A stretch of 14,229 bases of DNA from positions 1 through 14,229 of the forward strand of contig PXSY01000138.1 in the NCBI GenBank assembly GCA_003023125.1, given 5' to 3'. The notes beneath the pieces are model-generated. The model saw only the letters and a list, made by a program, of their open reading frames with translations, ran no database searches and was not told the DNA's origin. This DNA comes from Bacteroidetes bacterium QH_10_64_19. GTDB taxonomy: Bacteria; Bacteroidota; Rhodothermia; Rhodothermales; Salinibacteraceae. How positions within the stretch are numbered: the stretch's first letter is position 1; each line of letters opens with the position of its first letter. Both the position numbers and the translations under genes were made by a program. Positions 1 through 7,782 of the stretch are shown piece after piece.

Positions 1-305
1 ACTGTCGTCACGCTCCGAGGAATGATGCAGCGCGCCGACGGTTTCCGGAAAGCAGGCTGGTCGGCCAGTGTGGACCATGGGGGGCGCAATGTGGACCATG
101 AGGGCGTGAGGGCGCAGGCCGAAGTCTGTGTCAAGTCCCTTCGCCGCCGGGGTGGACGCTGTGTCGGTCGTGGGCATTGTCCACCGATCCCTCGGTGCAA
201 CCCCTCCCACGTGCACCGGAACCTCCGACCAGATGGACCGTGGCGGAGGAGAGGCGTAAAGTCCCCCCTGTAATTCACCTGTCCCGCAGTATCAGTTCGC
301 ACTTC
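1..305. other. 5' flank without a convincing gene
   Basis: No reading frame here looks like a protein. A plus frame is open from the left edge to 273, but its product is Arg/Gly-rich without motifs and is probably a G+C artefact. The one visible structure is an 11-bp direct repeat, TGTGGACCATG, at 69-79 and 90-100 (21-bp period). An earlier in-frame TTG at 177 could extend the following peptidase gene, but the added residues are not signal-like, so this segment is taken as non-coding. Confidence 0.5.
69..104. repeat. short direct repeat, 21-bp period
   Basis: TGTGGACCATG occurs at 69-79 and again at 90-100. Similarity continues for about four further bases (GGGG against AGGG). The two copies are seen directly. 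Closely spaced short repeats of this kind occur at the ends of IS21-family insertion sequences, but no transposase lies in the window, so any link to a mobile element is speculation. Confidence 0.6.
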
Positions 306-1778
306 ATGGTGCCCACTCGGTCCGTGTGGCGGCGTGTTCTGCTCGGCGCCGCGCTCCTATTTGTCCTTCTGCTTTCCATCGTCGGGGTCCGAACGTGGCA
401 GGTGGAGTCGCGACAGGTGAGCACGGAGCCCGTAGAACTGTCCGTATCGGCGGAGGCCCCCGAGCATCTCGCCGAGGCCCTTCGCCAGCGAACCCTCACG
501 GCCCGAAATCCTGCGGCCCTCGACTCGTCGGCCTTCCGGGCGCTCTACGCCACCTTCGGAGAGGCCTTTCCGCGTGTGCACCGAGCCCTCGACACCGTGC
601 AGGTCAACGGCCTGAGTCGGCTGTACACCTGGAGGGGGACAGATCCGTCACGGGATCCGATCGTCCTGATGGCCCACGTCGACGTGGTGCCTGTAGAAGA
701 CTCTGCGAAATGGAAACATCCTCCGTTTTCGGGGCGCGCCGCCGATGGTTACATCTGGGGCCGCGGCGCGCTGGACGACAAGGCCAGTGCCGTCGGCATT
801 CTGGAAGCCATCGAGACGCTCCTGGAGCGCGGGGTGACGCCACGACGCACCGTACACGTGGCGTTGGGGCACGACGAAGAAGTAGGCGGACAGCGTGGGG
901 GAAAAGCCATGGCCGAGCGCATCACGGACGGCGGTGTGTCTCCGGCGCTCGTGGTCGATGAAGGGGGCGCCGTCACGCATGGAGTGCTGCCCGGACTCGA
1001 CGACCCACTCGCGGTCGTGGGGGTGGCCGGAAAGGGATTCCTGACCCTCAAATTGACGACCAACGGGCCGGGTGGACACTCATCGGTGCCCCCAAATCAG
1101 ACGAGCGTCGATGCCCTGAACGAGGCCCTGTCCCGGCTGCGTGATCGGCCGCTGGCCTCGCGCCTGTCCGGGGTGGCCGGGACGATGTTCGACTACCTCG
1201 CGCCCGAGATGGATCTGCCGATGCGGGCGCTGTTGGCCAATCGGTGGCTCACGGCCCCCGCGCTTCGCTGGATCCTCAATCGCCGACCGCCGACGCGGGC
1301 CGCCATCCGCACCACCGCGGCGCCGACGCGGCTTACTGCGGGAGTCAAGGACAATGTCATTCCTACGACGGCGCGGGCGGTGGTGAACTTTCGGGTGCTG
1401 CCGAGCCAGTCGATTCAGTCGGTGATTGACCACGTCCGGTCGACGGTGGAGGGGCTTCCGGTTCAGACGGAGGTGCTCCGCTCCCAGGAGCCCCCCGCAG
1501 TCTCGCGGGTCGACACCCCAGCGTTTCGCACGCTTCAGCGCACAATCGAACAGGTGACCGCCGATTCCGTGGTCGTGACCCCGTATCTCGTCCCGGGACG
1601 TACGGACAGCGACTATTACGCTGAACACAGCAGTGCCGTTTACCGATTTATCCCGTACCAACTTGGGCCGGACGATCGTAGCCGCATTCACGGACCAAAC
1701 GAGCGCATTGCGGTGAAGGACTACCGGTCCGTGGTGCGCTTCTACATGCAGATCATCCAAAACGCCGATACGCTGTGA
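306..1778 (+). CDS. M20 family metallopeptidase (CPS1/Gly-Xaa carboxypeptidase-like), N-terminally anchored
   Basis: This is a zinc-dependent exopeptidase of family M20, 490 residues from ATG 306. Residues about 9-27 form one hydrophobic segment after a short basic N-terminus, so it is probably a signal anchor with the catalytic domain outside the cytoplasm. Visible motifs are MAHVDVVPV (zinc-ligand His124, Asp126), GALDDKAS (bridging Asp157), LGHDEEVGG (catalytic Glu191, ligand Glu192), GGHSS of the dimerisation/lid region (His258), GRTDSDYY, and a C-terminal HGPNERI supplying the last ligand, His462. This order and the length match the CPS1/Gly-Xaa carboxypeptidase subgroup; a substrate cannot be read from the sequence. 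ATG 306 is preferred over in-frame TTG 177 because it puts the membrane segment right at the N-terminus. dacB begins 61 bp downstream on the same strand, so cotranscription is possible. Confidence 0.9.
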   Translation: MVPTRSVWRRVLLGAALLFVLLLSIVGVRTWQVESRQVSTEPVELSVSAEAPEHLAEALRQRTLTARNPAALDSSAFRALYATFGEAFPRVHRALDTVQVNGLSRLYTWRGTDPSRDPIVLMAHVDVVPVEDSAKWKHPPFSGRAADGYIWGRGALDDKASAVGILEAIETLLERGVTPRRTVHVALGHDEEVGGQRGGKAMAERITDGGVSPALVVDEGGAVTHGVLPGLDDPLAVVGVAGKGFLTLKLTTNGPGGHSSVPPNQTSVDALNEALSRLRDRPLASRLSGVAGTMFDYLAPEMDLPMRALLANRWLTAPALRWILNRRPPTRAAIRTTAAPTRLTAGVKDNVIPTTARAVVNFRVLPSQSIQSVIDHVRSTVEGLPVQTEVLRSQEPPAVSRVDTPAFRTLQRTIEQVTADSVVVTPYLVPGRTDSDYYAEHSSAVYRFIPYQLGPDDRSRIHGPNERIAVKDYRSVVRFYMQIIQNADTL

Positions 1779-1839
1779 TCCCTGCGGCGTCTCCCCTCCA
1801 TGTTTCGTTTCACGTTCTGCAAACCGCCCGCTTCTCTCG

Positions 1840-3372
1840 ATGTTGAAATGTTTCCGTTATTGCATTGTAGGTTTCACTGTTGTGCTGGGTTTCACGTCGG
1901 CCGCGGAGGCACAGCAGCCGGCTCCCGGGGCCAAAGCTGCACAGTCGACGATTCGGCAGGCGGTGACCAATACCATCGAGGCCGAGCCGTATGCGGGAGC
2001 GTTCTGGGGCGTCGAGGTTACCAACCTGCGGACCGGCCGTCGCCTGTTTCAGCACAACTCGAATCATCTCTTCACGCCTGCCTCGAACATGAAGCTGCTC
2101 ACCGCGGCGGCGGCGCTGAGGCGTCTGGGGCCGTCGTACCGCTACGAAACGGGCCTGTACGTGGACGGGCCCATCCGCAATGGCGTGCTCCGGGGGAACG
2201 TGATCGTGCGCGGGAGCGGGGATCCCACGATCGGCGGATATGAGCAGCGGTCGTCGCCTACGACGGTCTTCCAGGACTGGGCGGATTCGCTGAAGGCGGC
2301 GGGCATCTCCCGGATCGAGGGCGCCATCATCGGGGACGATGATCCCTTCAGCGACGTTCCCCTGGGCGACGGATGGAGCTGGAACGACGTGCCGTACTCG
2401 TACGCGGCGGAAGTGAACGGACTCGTCTTTAATACCAACACCATTGATCTCGAAGTGAGAGGGCGCCGTTCCGGGATGCCGGCGCAGATCACCTGGGCGC
2501 CCTTCGAAACCGATTTTGTACGCGTCATCAATCGGACGAGGACGGTCCCGCGCGACTCCTCGTCCGATGAGGAGTACGATCGTCCGTTCGGCGACAACAC
2601 CTTTACCGTCCGCTCGCGTCTCCACCCGTACGAAACCCAGAAGGAAACCCTTACGATCACCGAGCCTACCCGGTACTTCACCCACGTTCTGCGCTCGGTG
2701 CTGCTTCAGGAGGGCATTTCGGTGGACGGGCAGGGCGTGAACGTAGATGCGACGCCCATCACGCCCCAGTACGAGGCTGACTCCGTCCGCCAGGTGGGCA
2801 CGTACCGATCTCCACCGCTCCACCAGATCGTGCGGACCATGAACCGGAAGAGTCAGAATCTCTACGCCGAGCAACTGCTCCGGACGCTCGCCGTCGTCAA
2901 CCGGCCCAACACGACGTCCGAGAAGCTAACGAAAGGCTCGGCGGACCTCGGCACCCTGGCGGTGCGATCGGAGTTGGCCGCGGCTGGGGTGGACACCAGT
3001 CGCGTTCGGCTCGTAGATGGCTCTGGGCTTTCGCGAAAGAACTACGTGAGTCCCCGAGCCCTGACCCGCCTGCTGGAGTACATGTGGGGGGATGCCACGC
3101 CGGATCAGAGCTCAGCGTTCTACGATGCGCTGCCCATCGGGGGGAAGAACGGGACCCTGGAGTACCGCTTTAGGGGGGCCCCGGCGGAGGGCAATGTACG
3201 GGCGAAGACGGGCACCCTCACGGGCGCCAGTGCGCTCAGCGGGTACGTCACCACAGCCGGGGGCACGCCTCTCTCTTTCGTGATCTTTTGCAACCATCAC
3301 CTGGCGGAGGCCAACGAGGTGCGGGCCGCGCAGGATGCCATCGTCAACGTCCTGGCAGAATTGCCTCTGTAG
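1840..3372 (+). CDS. dacB: D-alanyl-D-alanine carboxypeptidase/endopeptidase, PBP4 type (peptidase S13)
   Basis: This low-molecular-mass penicillin-binding protein trims peptidoglycan pentapeptides and/or cleaves cross-links outside the cytoplasmic membrane. The 510-residue product starts with a signal peptide (hydrophobic stretch about 9-18, likely cleavage after AEA near residue 24). The three penicillin-binding motifs are intact: SxxK as SNMK (Ser82, Lys85), SxN as SQN (residues 338-340, in MNRKSQNLYAEQLL), and KTG (456-458, in AKTGTLTGASALSGY). The wide gap between the first two motifs is the usual S13 insertion and separates it from S11 enzymes. GSGDPTIGG and LVDGSGLSR are further family motifs. 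Length is close to E. coli PBP4. The 87 bp between its stop and that of the convergent spmB hold no clear terminator hairpin. Confidence 0.93.
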   Translation: MLKCFRYCIVGFTVVLGFTSAAEAQQPAPGAKAAQSTIRQAVTNTIEAEPYAGAFWGVEVTNLRTGRRLFQHNSNHLFTPASNMKLLTAAAALRRLGPSYRYETGLYVDGPIRNGVLRGNVIVRGSGDPTIGGYEQRSSPTTVFQDWADSLKAAGISRIEGAIIGDDDPFSDVPLGDGWSWNDVPYSYAAEVNGLVFNTNTIDLEVRGRRSGMPAQITWAPFETDFVRVINRTRTVPRDSSSDEEYDRPFGDNTFTVRSRLHPYETQKETLTITEPTRYFTHVLRSVLLQEGISVDGQGVNVDATPITPQYEADSVRQVGTYRSPPLHQIVRTMNRKSQNLYAEQLLRTLAVVNRPNTTSEKLTKGSADLGTLAVRSELAAAGVDTSRVRLVDGSGLSRKNYVSPRALTRLLEYMWGDATPDQSSAFYDALPIGGKNGTLEYRFRGAPAEGNVRAKTGTLTGASALSGYVTTAGGTPLSFVIFCNHHLAEANEVRAAQDAIVNVLAELPL

Positions 3373-3459
3373 TGCGTACCTCGTAGCGCATTGCGTACGA
3401 TTCGCGGGCCGATACAAGACTGCCGTCCACAACGCGAAGCATACAGCACAACATGGGTA

Positions 3460-4005
3460 CTACCCGAACAGGAGCTGTACCATGTACACGGAGGCGAGAA
3501 AGCCAACGAGATCGGCAAACAGGCCGGCGGGCACGGCGTGGCGGGTGTCGCGGATGTTGACGGCGCCGAAGTAGACGGCGATCACGTAGAAGGTCGTCTC
3601 CGTGGAGCCGAACATGGTGGCGGCCATCTTCACCACCAGCGAGTCCTCGCCGTACTGGTTGATCATGTCGGCCACGAGGCCCGCCGAGCCGGAGCCCGTG
3701 AGCGGGCGCACGATGCCCATGGGCAGCACTTCGGCGGGGACGCCGATCACGCCCAGCACCGGGTCGAGGACGTTTACGAGGAAGTCCATGGCGCCGGACG
3801 CCCGAAACATGCCGATGGCGAAGAGGATGGCGATTAGGTACGGGATGATGGTGACGGCCACCTCGAAGCCTTCCTTGGCGCCTTCCACGAAGACCTCGTA
3901 GACCCGCACGCCCTTGATGAGGCCGTAGAGCGGAAAGCCGACGAGGAGGGCGGGAAGGACGAAGGCCGACAGGACGCTGACGACCGAACGGATGGTTTCA
4001 ATCAT
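3460..4005 (-). CDS. spmB: spore maturation protein B-like (nucleoside-recognition/Gate domain) membrane protein
   Basis: This 181-residue multi-pass membrane protein matches Bacillus SpmB in length and pattern. It has an N-terminal membrane segment (about 10-32), the core helix EVAVTIIPYLIAILFAIGMF, then the family signatures RPLTGSGSAGLVADMI, MFGSTETTFYVIAVYFG and HAVPAGLFADLVGFLASVYM. In Bacillus, SpmA and SpmB are needed for spore core dehydration. Homologues are widespread in non-sporeformers with unknown function, and the Gate domain suggests a transporter-like role. It lies downstream of spmA on the same strand after an 85-104 bp gap containing two small hairpins. The ATG at 4005 is the only sensible start. 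Confidence 0.88.
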   Translation of the reverse strand: MIETIRSVVSVLSAFVLPALLVGFPLYGLIKGVRVYEVFVEGAKEGFEVAVTIIPYLIAILFAIGMFRASGAMDFLVNVLDPVLGVIGVPAEVLPMGIVRPLTGSGSAGLVADMINQYGEDSLVVKMAATMFGSTETTFYVIAVYFGAVNIRDTRHAVPAGLFADLVGFLASVYMVQLLFG

Positions 4006-4046
4006 GATAGGGGCGCGTTTGTAAGAGTGTAAAAGTTGGTGGAAAC

Positions 4047-4080
4047 GTCCCGCGGGGACATCTTTCCCGCGAAGCGGAAA
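4047..4080 (-). other. intercistronic hairpins between spmA and spmB
   Basis: Two adjacent stem-loops are visible. GTCCC (4047-4051) pairs with GGGAC (4055-4059) across a 3-base loop. TTTCCCGC (4063-4070) pairs with GCGGAAA (4074-4080) with one bulged C. Neither is followed by a T tract on the transcribed strand, so they are not intrinsic terminators. They could protect spmA mRNA ends or tune spmB expression; this is inference. Confidence 0.4.
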
Positions 4081-4089
4081 ATCTCATTG

Positions 4090-5109
4090 TTAAGAACCAG
4101 AGGTCGCGTCGGTGGAGTCGTCTCCCTCCGCCTCGACGTTTCGGTGCGGGGCGGTGGCCCGGAAGTAGGGCACCTGGTGCAGGGCCAGCGTGCCGAGGAT
4201 GCCGGCAATCGTCGAGCAGAGCGTCGCCAGCGTGATGGAGAAGAAGAGCTGGTTGATCTGCAGTCCCATGATGGAGACGAGGAGGGCCGGCGGGACAAGC
4301 TGTACGCTCGACGTATTGAGCGCAAGCAGCATTACCATGTCGTCGCTGGCGGTGTCGTCCGAGGGGTTGAGGCTCTGCAGATCCTCCATCGCCTTGATGC
4401 CGAGCGGCGTGGCGGCGTTGCCCAGCCCAAACACGTTCGCCAGGAGGTTCAGGGTGACGTTGGCCAAGGCCGGGTGGTCGTCCGGCACGTTCGGGAAGAG
4501 CGGACTCAGAATCGGCTGTACGATCCCGGTGAGCGCTTCGATGAGTCCCGCTTCCTCCCCGATCTTCACAAGTCCCAGCATGAGCCCAAGGACCCCGATG
4601 AGACTCAGGGCTAAAGACGCCGCGGTTTCGGCGAAGTCGAGCGCCGCCTGCGCGATGCTGCGGAGCTTGCGGAAGCGAACCGGCTCGAACTGCACCTCCG
4701 CCCTCATTCGCGCAGTACCTGCCGAGGCCGCCGGGCCGGACAGAAGGGTCCCCCGGAGGGCTGGGTTGTCGTCGGTGGCGTGAAACGACTGGATGATGGC
4801 CAGGGGCTCGGGAAACTCGGCGTCCGCGACGAACTCGACCTTCCGCCCTTCCTCGGTTTGCACGAGCGTGCCGTCGTACGTCGTGTCCGGGGCCGCGTCC
4901 GTCCCGAAGAGCTTCTGGTAAGCGTCCGGGTCGATGCGGATCTCGACGGGCTGGCGGCGCGCGTCCGGATCGTAGTCCTCGGGAAACTGGAGGGTGACGG
5001 GGAGGGGCGTGTCGTTGCGGAACCGATTCTCCGTCAGCTCCTGGGTGTCTACGGTGACGGCAAACAGCAGGCTCCCGATGATGAGCCCACTCCAGATGTA
5101 GTTGAGCAT
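4090..5109 (-). CDS. spmA: spore maturation protein A-like (Gate domain) membrane protein with a large loop insertion
   Basis: The first membrane helix (MLNYIWSGLIIGSLLFAV, residues 1-18) and the conserved FGLGNAATPLGIKAMEDLQ block identify it as SpmA-like. LSLIGVLGLMLGLVKIGEEAG and the terminal NQLFFSITLATLCSTIAGI segment also fit. Partner of the SpmB-like protein encoded next. It is 339 residues from ATG 5109, against about 196 for Bacillus SpmA. The excess is a hydrophilic, acidic block at about residues 25-150, inserted between helix 1 and helix 2. The insert has alternating short strands and no motif I recognise, and may be an extracytoplasmic domain. A GTG at 5136 would add nine residues (MSLSRLIDA). 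ATG 5109 is preferred because canonical SpmA proteins begin directly with this helix. Confidence 0.86.
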   Translation of the reverse strand: MLNYIWSGLIIGSLLFAVTVDTQELTENRFRNDTPLPVTLQFPEDYDPDARRQPVEIRIDPDAYQKLFGTDAAPDTTYDGTLVQTEEGRKVEFVADAEFPEPLAIIQSFHATDDNPALRGTLLSGPAASAGTARMRAEVQFEPVRFRKLRSIAQAALDFAETAASLALSLIGVLGLMLGLVKIGEEAGLIEALTGIVQPILSPLFPNVPDDHPALANVTLNLLANVFGLGNAATPLGIKAMEDLQSLNPSDDTASDDMVMLLALNTSSVQLVPPALLVSIMGLQINQLFFSITLATLCSTIAGILGTLALHQVPYFRATAPHRNVEAEGDDSTDATSGS

Positions 5110-5136
5110 GGCATCGATGAGTCGCGACAGAGACAC

Positions 5137-5460
5137 GAAGCGCCCTCATCATACGGACTGCCGGCGGAAAGAAAAACGGGAGGGGACAGAGCGGTTACAT
5201 ATCGACTGCTTGCAAGTACCGATGCGTGAGAAACTTCGTAAACGGGTGAGCCGACCTCGATCGAGAATGCTGTGGCGGAACGGGGTTGAGTTTGGGAGTG
5301 CGGGCGTGTGGGCGTTTTTTCATACCCACATACTCCCAAACGCTCACACCTAATGGGGCGTGTGGGGGAGGAACACGCGCCAAAAACAGGCGGTAGCAGG
5401 CGATGCTTTCCGCTGTGGAAGTGCCTCGTCTGTCGTGTCTGATCCATCGTCTTCGTCCCC
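5137..5460. promoter_or_regulatory. divergent intergenic region spmA / aspartate kinase
   Basis: These roughly 320 bp separate two divergently transcribed units and must hold both promoters, though no -7/-33 or -10/-35 pair is convincing. Both strands read as short frames without protein character. The compound inverted repeat at 5290-5341 is the only clear structure. Confidence 0.45.
5290..5341. repeat. compound inverted repeat (two-tier stem-loop)
   Basis: GTTTGGGAGT (5290-5299) is perfectly complementary to ACTCCCAAAC (5332-5341). Inside it, TGTGGG (5307-5312) pairs with CCCACA (5325-5330) around a 12-base loop (5313-5324) holding six T residues. The left arm has 7 unpaired bases against 1 on the right. 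A further GGGGCGTGTGGG lies just outside at 5355-5366, so the TGTGGG word occurs more than once. It may be a REP-like intergenic repeat, or an attenuator for either neighbour. Confidence 0.8.
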
Positions 5461-6420
5461 TTGCCCGATTCATCCCCGTCTCCGCGTGTCGTGTTCAAAT
5501 TCGGGGGGACCACCGTCGGCCCCCCGGAGCGATTTCGCACGGTCATTGCGCTTCTCAACGAGGCCACCACGAGCGGGCGGGTCGTCGCCATCGTGTCCGC
5601 CCGGTCCGACGTGTCCCAGCAGCTCTCCGACGCCATGGAGGCCTTCGCCACGCGCTCCGACGGCCGGGCCGTCGTCGAGACGCTCGTCGAGCGCCTTCGT
5701 CGGCGGCACCGCACCCAGGCCGAGACCGTGCTGAGTCCGACCGCCGCGGACGAGTACGCGGCGCTTCTCAACGAGCACCTTCGGGCGCTGCGACAATCAT
5801 TTGCTGAGGTCGACCGGTCGGGGTTCACGCCGGCCCTTCGCGATGCGGTCCTGGCGACGGGCGAGCAGTTGTCCGTGCCCATGGTGACACTGGCGCTGCG
5901 CGACGCGGGGGTGGAGGCGCCCCACTGCGACGCCACCCGCCTCGTGGTGACCGACGACACGTTCGGCGAGGCGAACGTGGACCGGTCGACCACCGCGGAG
6001 CGTGTCCGAGACTGGTACCGGGCGCTCTCCCCAACGGCCGTGCCGGTGGTCGCGGGCTTCATCGGGGCCACGGAGGCCGGTCGTACGACGACGCTCGGCT
6101 TTGAAGGAAGCGATTACTCGGCCGCGCTGTTTGCCCGCGTTCTGGAGGCCCAATGCGTGACCCGATACACCGATGTCGATGGCCTCTACACCGCCGATCC
6201 CTTGGTCCATGATGACGCGGAGCGGCTCGACCGACTGTCCATGGAGGACGCGTTCGCCATGACCGAGTCCGGAGATCTCGGCATGCACCCGAAGACGCTC
6301 CGTCCCTTGGTGGATGCACGCATTCCCATGCAGGTGCGGTCGATTGTGGAGCCCGAGCAGGCAGGCACGCAGATTCTGCCGAACGGCGTCCCCGCCGGTG
6401 CATTATGGCCATCGCCGTGA
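5461..6420 (+). CDS. aspartate kinase, catalytic domain only (no ACT domains)
   Basis: It phosphorylates aspartate to aspartyl phosphate, the entry step to lysine, threonine and methionine. Motifs in order: VFKFGGTTVG (residues 11-20), VAIVSARSDVSQQL, a GEQLSVPMVTLALRDAG block corresponding to the family GExLS segment, VPVVAGFIGATEAGRTTTLG, GSDYSAALFA, YTDVDGLYTADP, MHPKTLRPLVDARIPMQVRS. The kinase fold is complete. The protein stops about 20 residues beyond that point, at 319 residues instead of the usual 400-470, so both C-terminal ACT regulatory domains are missing. The 165 bp downstream are too short to hold them in another frame. An in-frame stop at 5440 leaves TTG 5461 as the first usable start; GTG 5491 is an alternative giving a very short N-terminus. 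Feedback control by lysine or threonine is not expected. Confidence 0.88.
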   Translation: MPDSSPSPRVVFKFGGTTVGPPERFRTVIALLNEATTSGRVVAIVSARSDVSQQLSDAMEAFATRSDGRAVVETLVERLRRRHRTQAETVLSPTAADEYAALLNEHLRALRQSFAEVDRSGFTPALRDAVLATGEQLSVPMVTLALRDAGVEAPHCDATRLVVTDDTFGEANVDRSTTAERVRDWYRALSPTAVPVVAGFIGATEAGRTTTLGFEGSDYSAALFARVLEAQCVTRYTDVDGLYTADPLVHDDAERLDRLSMEDAFAMTESGDLGMHPKTLRPLVDARIPMQVRSIVEPEQAGTQILPNGVPAGALWPSP

Positions 6421-6585
6421 GAGACATCTCACTCGATCTGACGACCGCGCAGTCGCGTCCCACCCACATCTCTCCGCACAATATCGCGACGTGGGCCGGC
6501 GCCACACCATTTTCCGGTCCGCGATTGAGCGGCTGGGGATATTGCCCCTTCTCCTCAGACCATTTCTGACTTCCGCCGCACCCCC

Positions 6586-7614
6586 ATGGATTCCCTCCAA
6601 ATTCTACAATACGGCCTCGGCCCCATCGGGCAGGAAGTGGCCCGCACCGTGCTCGACAAAGACGCCATGACCCTCGTTAGTGCCGTCGACATCGATCCCG
6701 ACAAGGCAGGCCGGGACGTGGCCGACGTGATCGGCGACGGGTGTGCCCCGACGGGCGTCTCCGTGTCCGACGATGCCGAGGCCACGCTCGCACGCTCAAC
6801 CCCGGACGTGGTGCTTCACACCACGACCTCCTTTCTCGACGGGGTGGCCGACCAGCTGGTACAGTGTGCCCGGGCCGGTGCACACGTGGTGTCGTCGACC
6901 GAGGAGCTATCCTTTCCGTACGAGCGATCGCCCGATCGCGCCGAGCGCCTCGATCACGTTGCGCGCGAAGAGGAGGTCGTCATTGTGGGCACCGGCGTGA
7001 ACCCCGGTTACGCGATGGACACGCTCCCGCTGATGGCCACGGGCGTCTGTACCGCCGTGCAGGGCGTGCACGTCGAGCGGGTGGTGGACGCGAGCGAACG
7101 ACGGGAGCCGTTGCAGGCCAAGGTGGGTGCCGGCATCTCCACGCAGGCCTTCGAAGAGAAAAAAGCGGCCGGTGGGTTTGGGCACATCGGGCTTCGCGAG
7201 TCGCTGCGGATGGTCGCCGATGGGCTGGGATGGAGCCTGGACGCCGTTGAGGAAGAGCTCCAGCCCGTCCACGCCGACCCCCCGATCGATACCGGGGTCC
7301 GGCAAGTGGCGCCCGGAGACGTGGCGGGGATCCACCACGCCGCCGCGGGGCGCATCGGCGGGGAGGCAAAGGTGACGCTCGACCTGAAAATGTACGTGGG
7401 GGCGGATGCGTCGTACGACGCGGTCGAGGTGGAGGGGGATCCGCCCATCGATCTACGGGTGCAAGGCGGCATTTTCGGGGATACGGCCACCGTGGGCATG
7501 CTCGTCAACACTGCTCCCCTTGCTGCGGGCGCACGGCCTGGGCTCCAGACCATGGCCGACCTGCCAGTCCCGCGGGCGTTTGCGACGACGCCGGTCGTGG
7601 AGGCGATGTCCTGA
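6586..7614 (+). CDS. NAD(P)-dependent oxidoreductase, 2,4-diaminopentanoate dehydrogenase / DapB-like family
   Basis: The 342-residue protein opens with a Rossmann dinucleotide-binding motif, GLGPIG (residues 10-15, in LQYGLGPIGQEVARTVL). PDVVLHTTTSFLDGVADQL, HVVSSTEELSFPY and IVGTGVNPGYAMDTLPLMAT then follow. The pattern VERVVDASERREPLQAKVGA with FGHIGLRESLRMVADGLGW is typical of the ornithine-fermentation enzyme Ord and its many uncharacterised relatives, often labelled dihydrodipicolinate reductase. The DapB substrate motif HHxxKxDxPSGTA is absent, so it is unlikely to be the housekeeping reductase. It lies 165 bp behind the ACT-less aspartokinase in the same orientation, which hints at a shared amino-acid pathway. 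The true substrate is unknown. Confidence 0.77.
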   Translation: MDSLQILQYGLGPIGQEVARTVLDKDAMTLVSAVDIDPDKAGRDVADVIGDGCAPTGVSVSDDAEATLARSTPDVVLHTTTSFLDGVADQLVQCARAGAHVVSSTEELSFPYERSPDRAERLDHVAREEEVVIVGTGVNPGYAMDTLPLMATGVCTAVQGVHVERVVDASERREPLQAKVGAGISTQAFEEKKAAGGFGHIGLRESLRMVADGLGWSLDAVEEELQPVHADPPIDTGVRQVAPGDVAGIHHAAAGRIGGEAKVTLDLKMYVGADASYDAVEVEGDPPIDLRVQGGIFGDTATVGMLVNTAPLAAGARPGLQTMADLPVPRAFATTPVVEAMS

Positions 7615-7782
7615 GGACGGACCGGCCGAGCTTCCCGATGCTAGCCAGTATGGATGGGAAAATGGACGATCCTCCGTCGGGCGACTTCGGGCCGCGGATT
7701 CTCTGCGGGCAGGGGGGGCGTGCGACAGCCGTGGCCGGCCCCAGAATTGATCCTCGGTCCCAGCGGTGAAACCGTCGCAGGA

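Noticed and set aside
1810..2874. 354-codon frame antisense to dacB
   Set aside because: High G+C makes antisense frames stay open; dacB on the plus strand has all three penicillin-binding motifs.
3998..5152. Long minus-strand open frame of 384 codons overlapping spmA
   Set aside because: It is the out-of-frame shadow of spmA. Its product is Arg/Pro/His-rich with no motifs, while the neighbouring frame has clear SpmA signatures.
6421..6585. Search for a frameshifted ACT domain behind the aspartokinase
   Set aside because: Only 165 bp are available and no frame shows ACT-like strands, so the short protein is not explained by a frameshift within the window.
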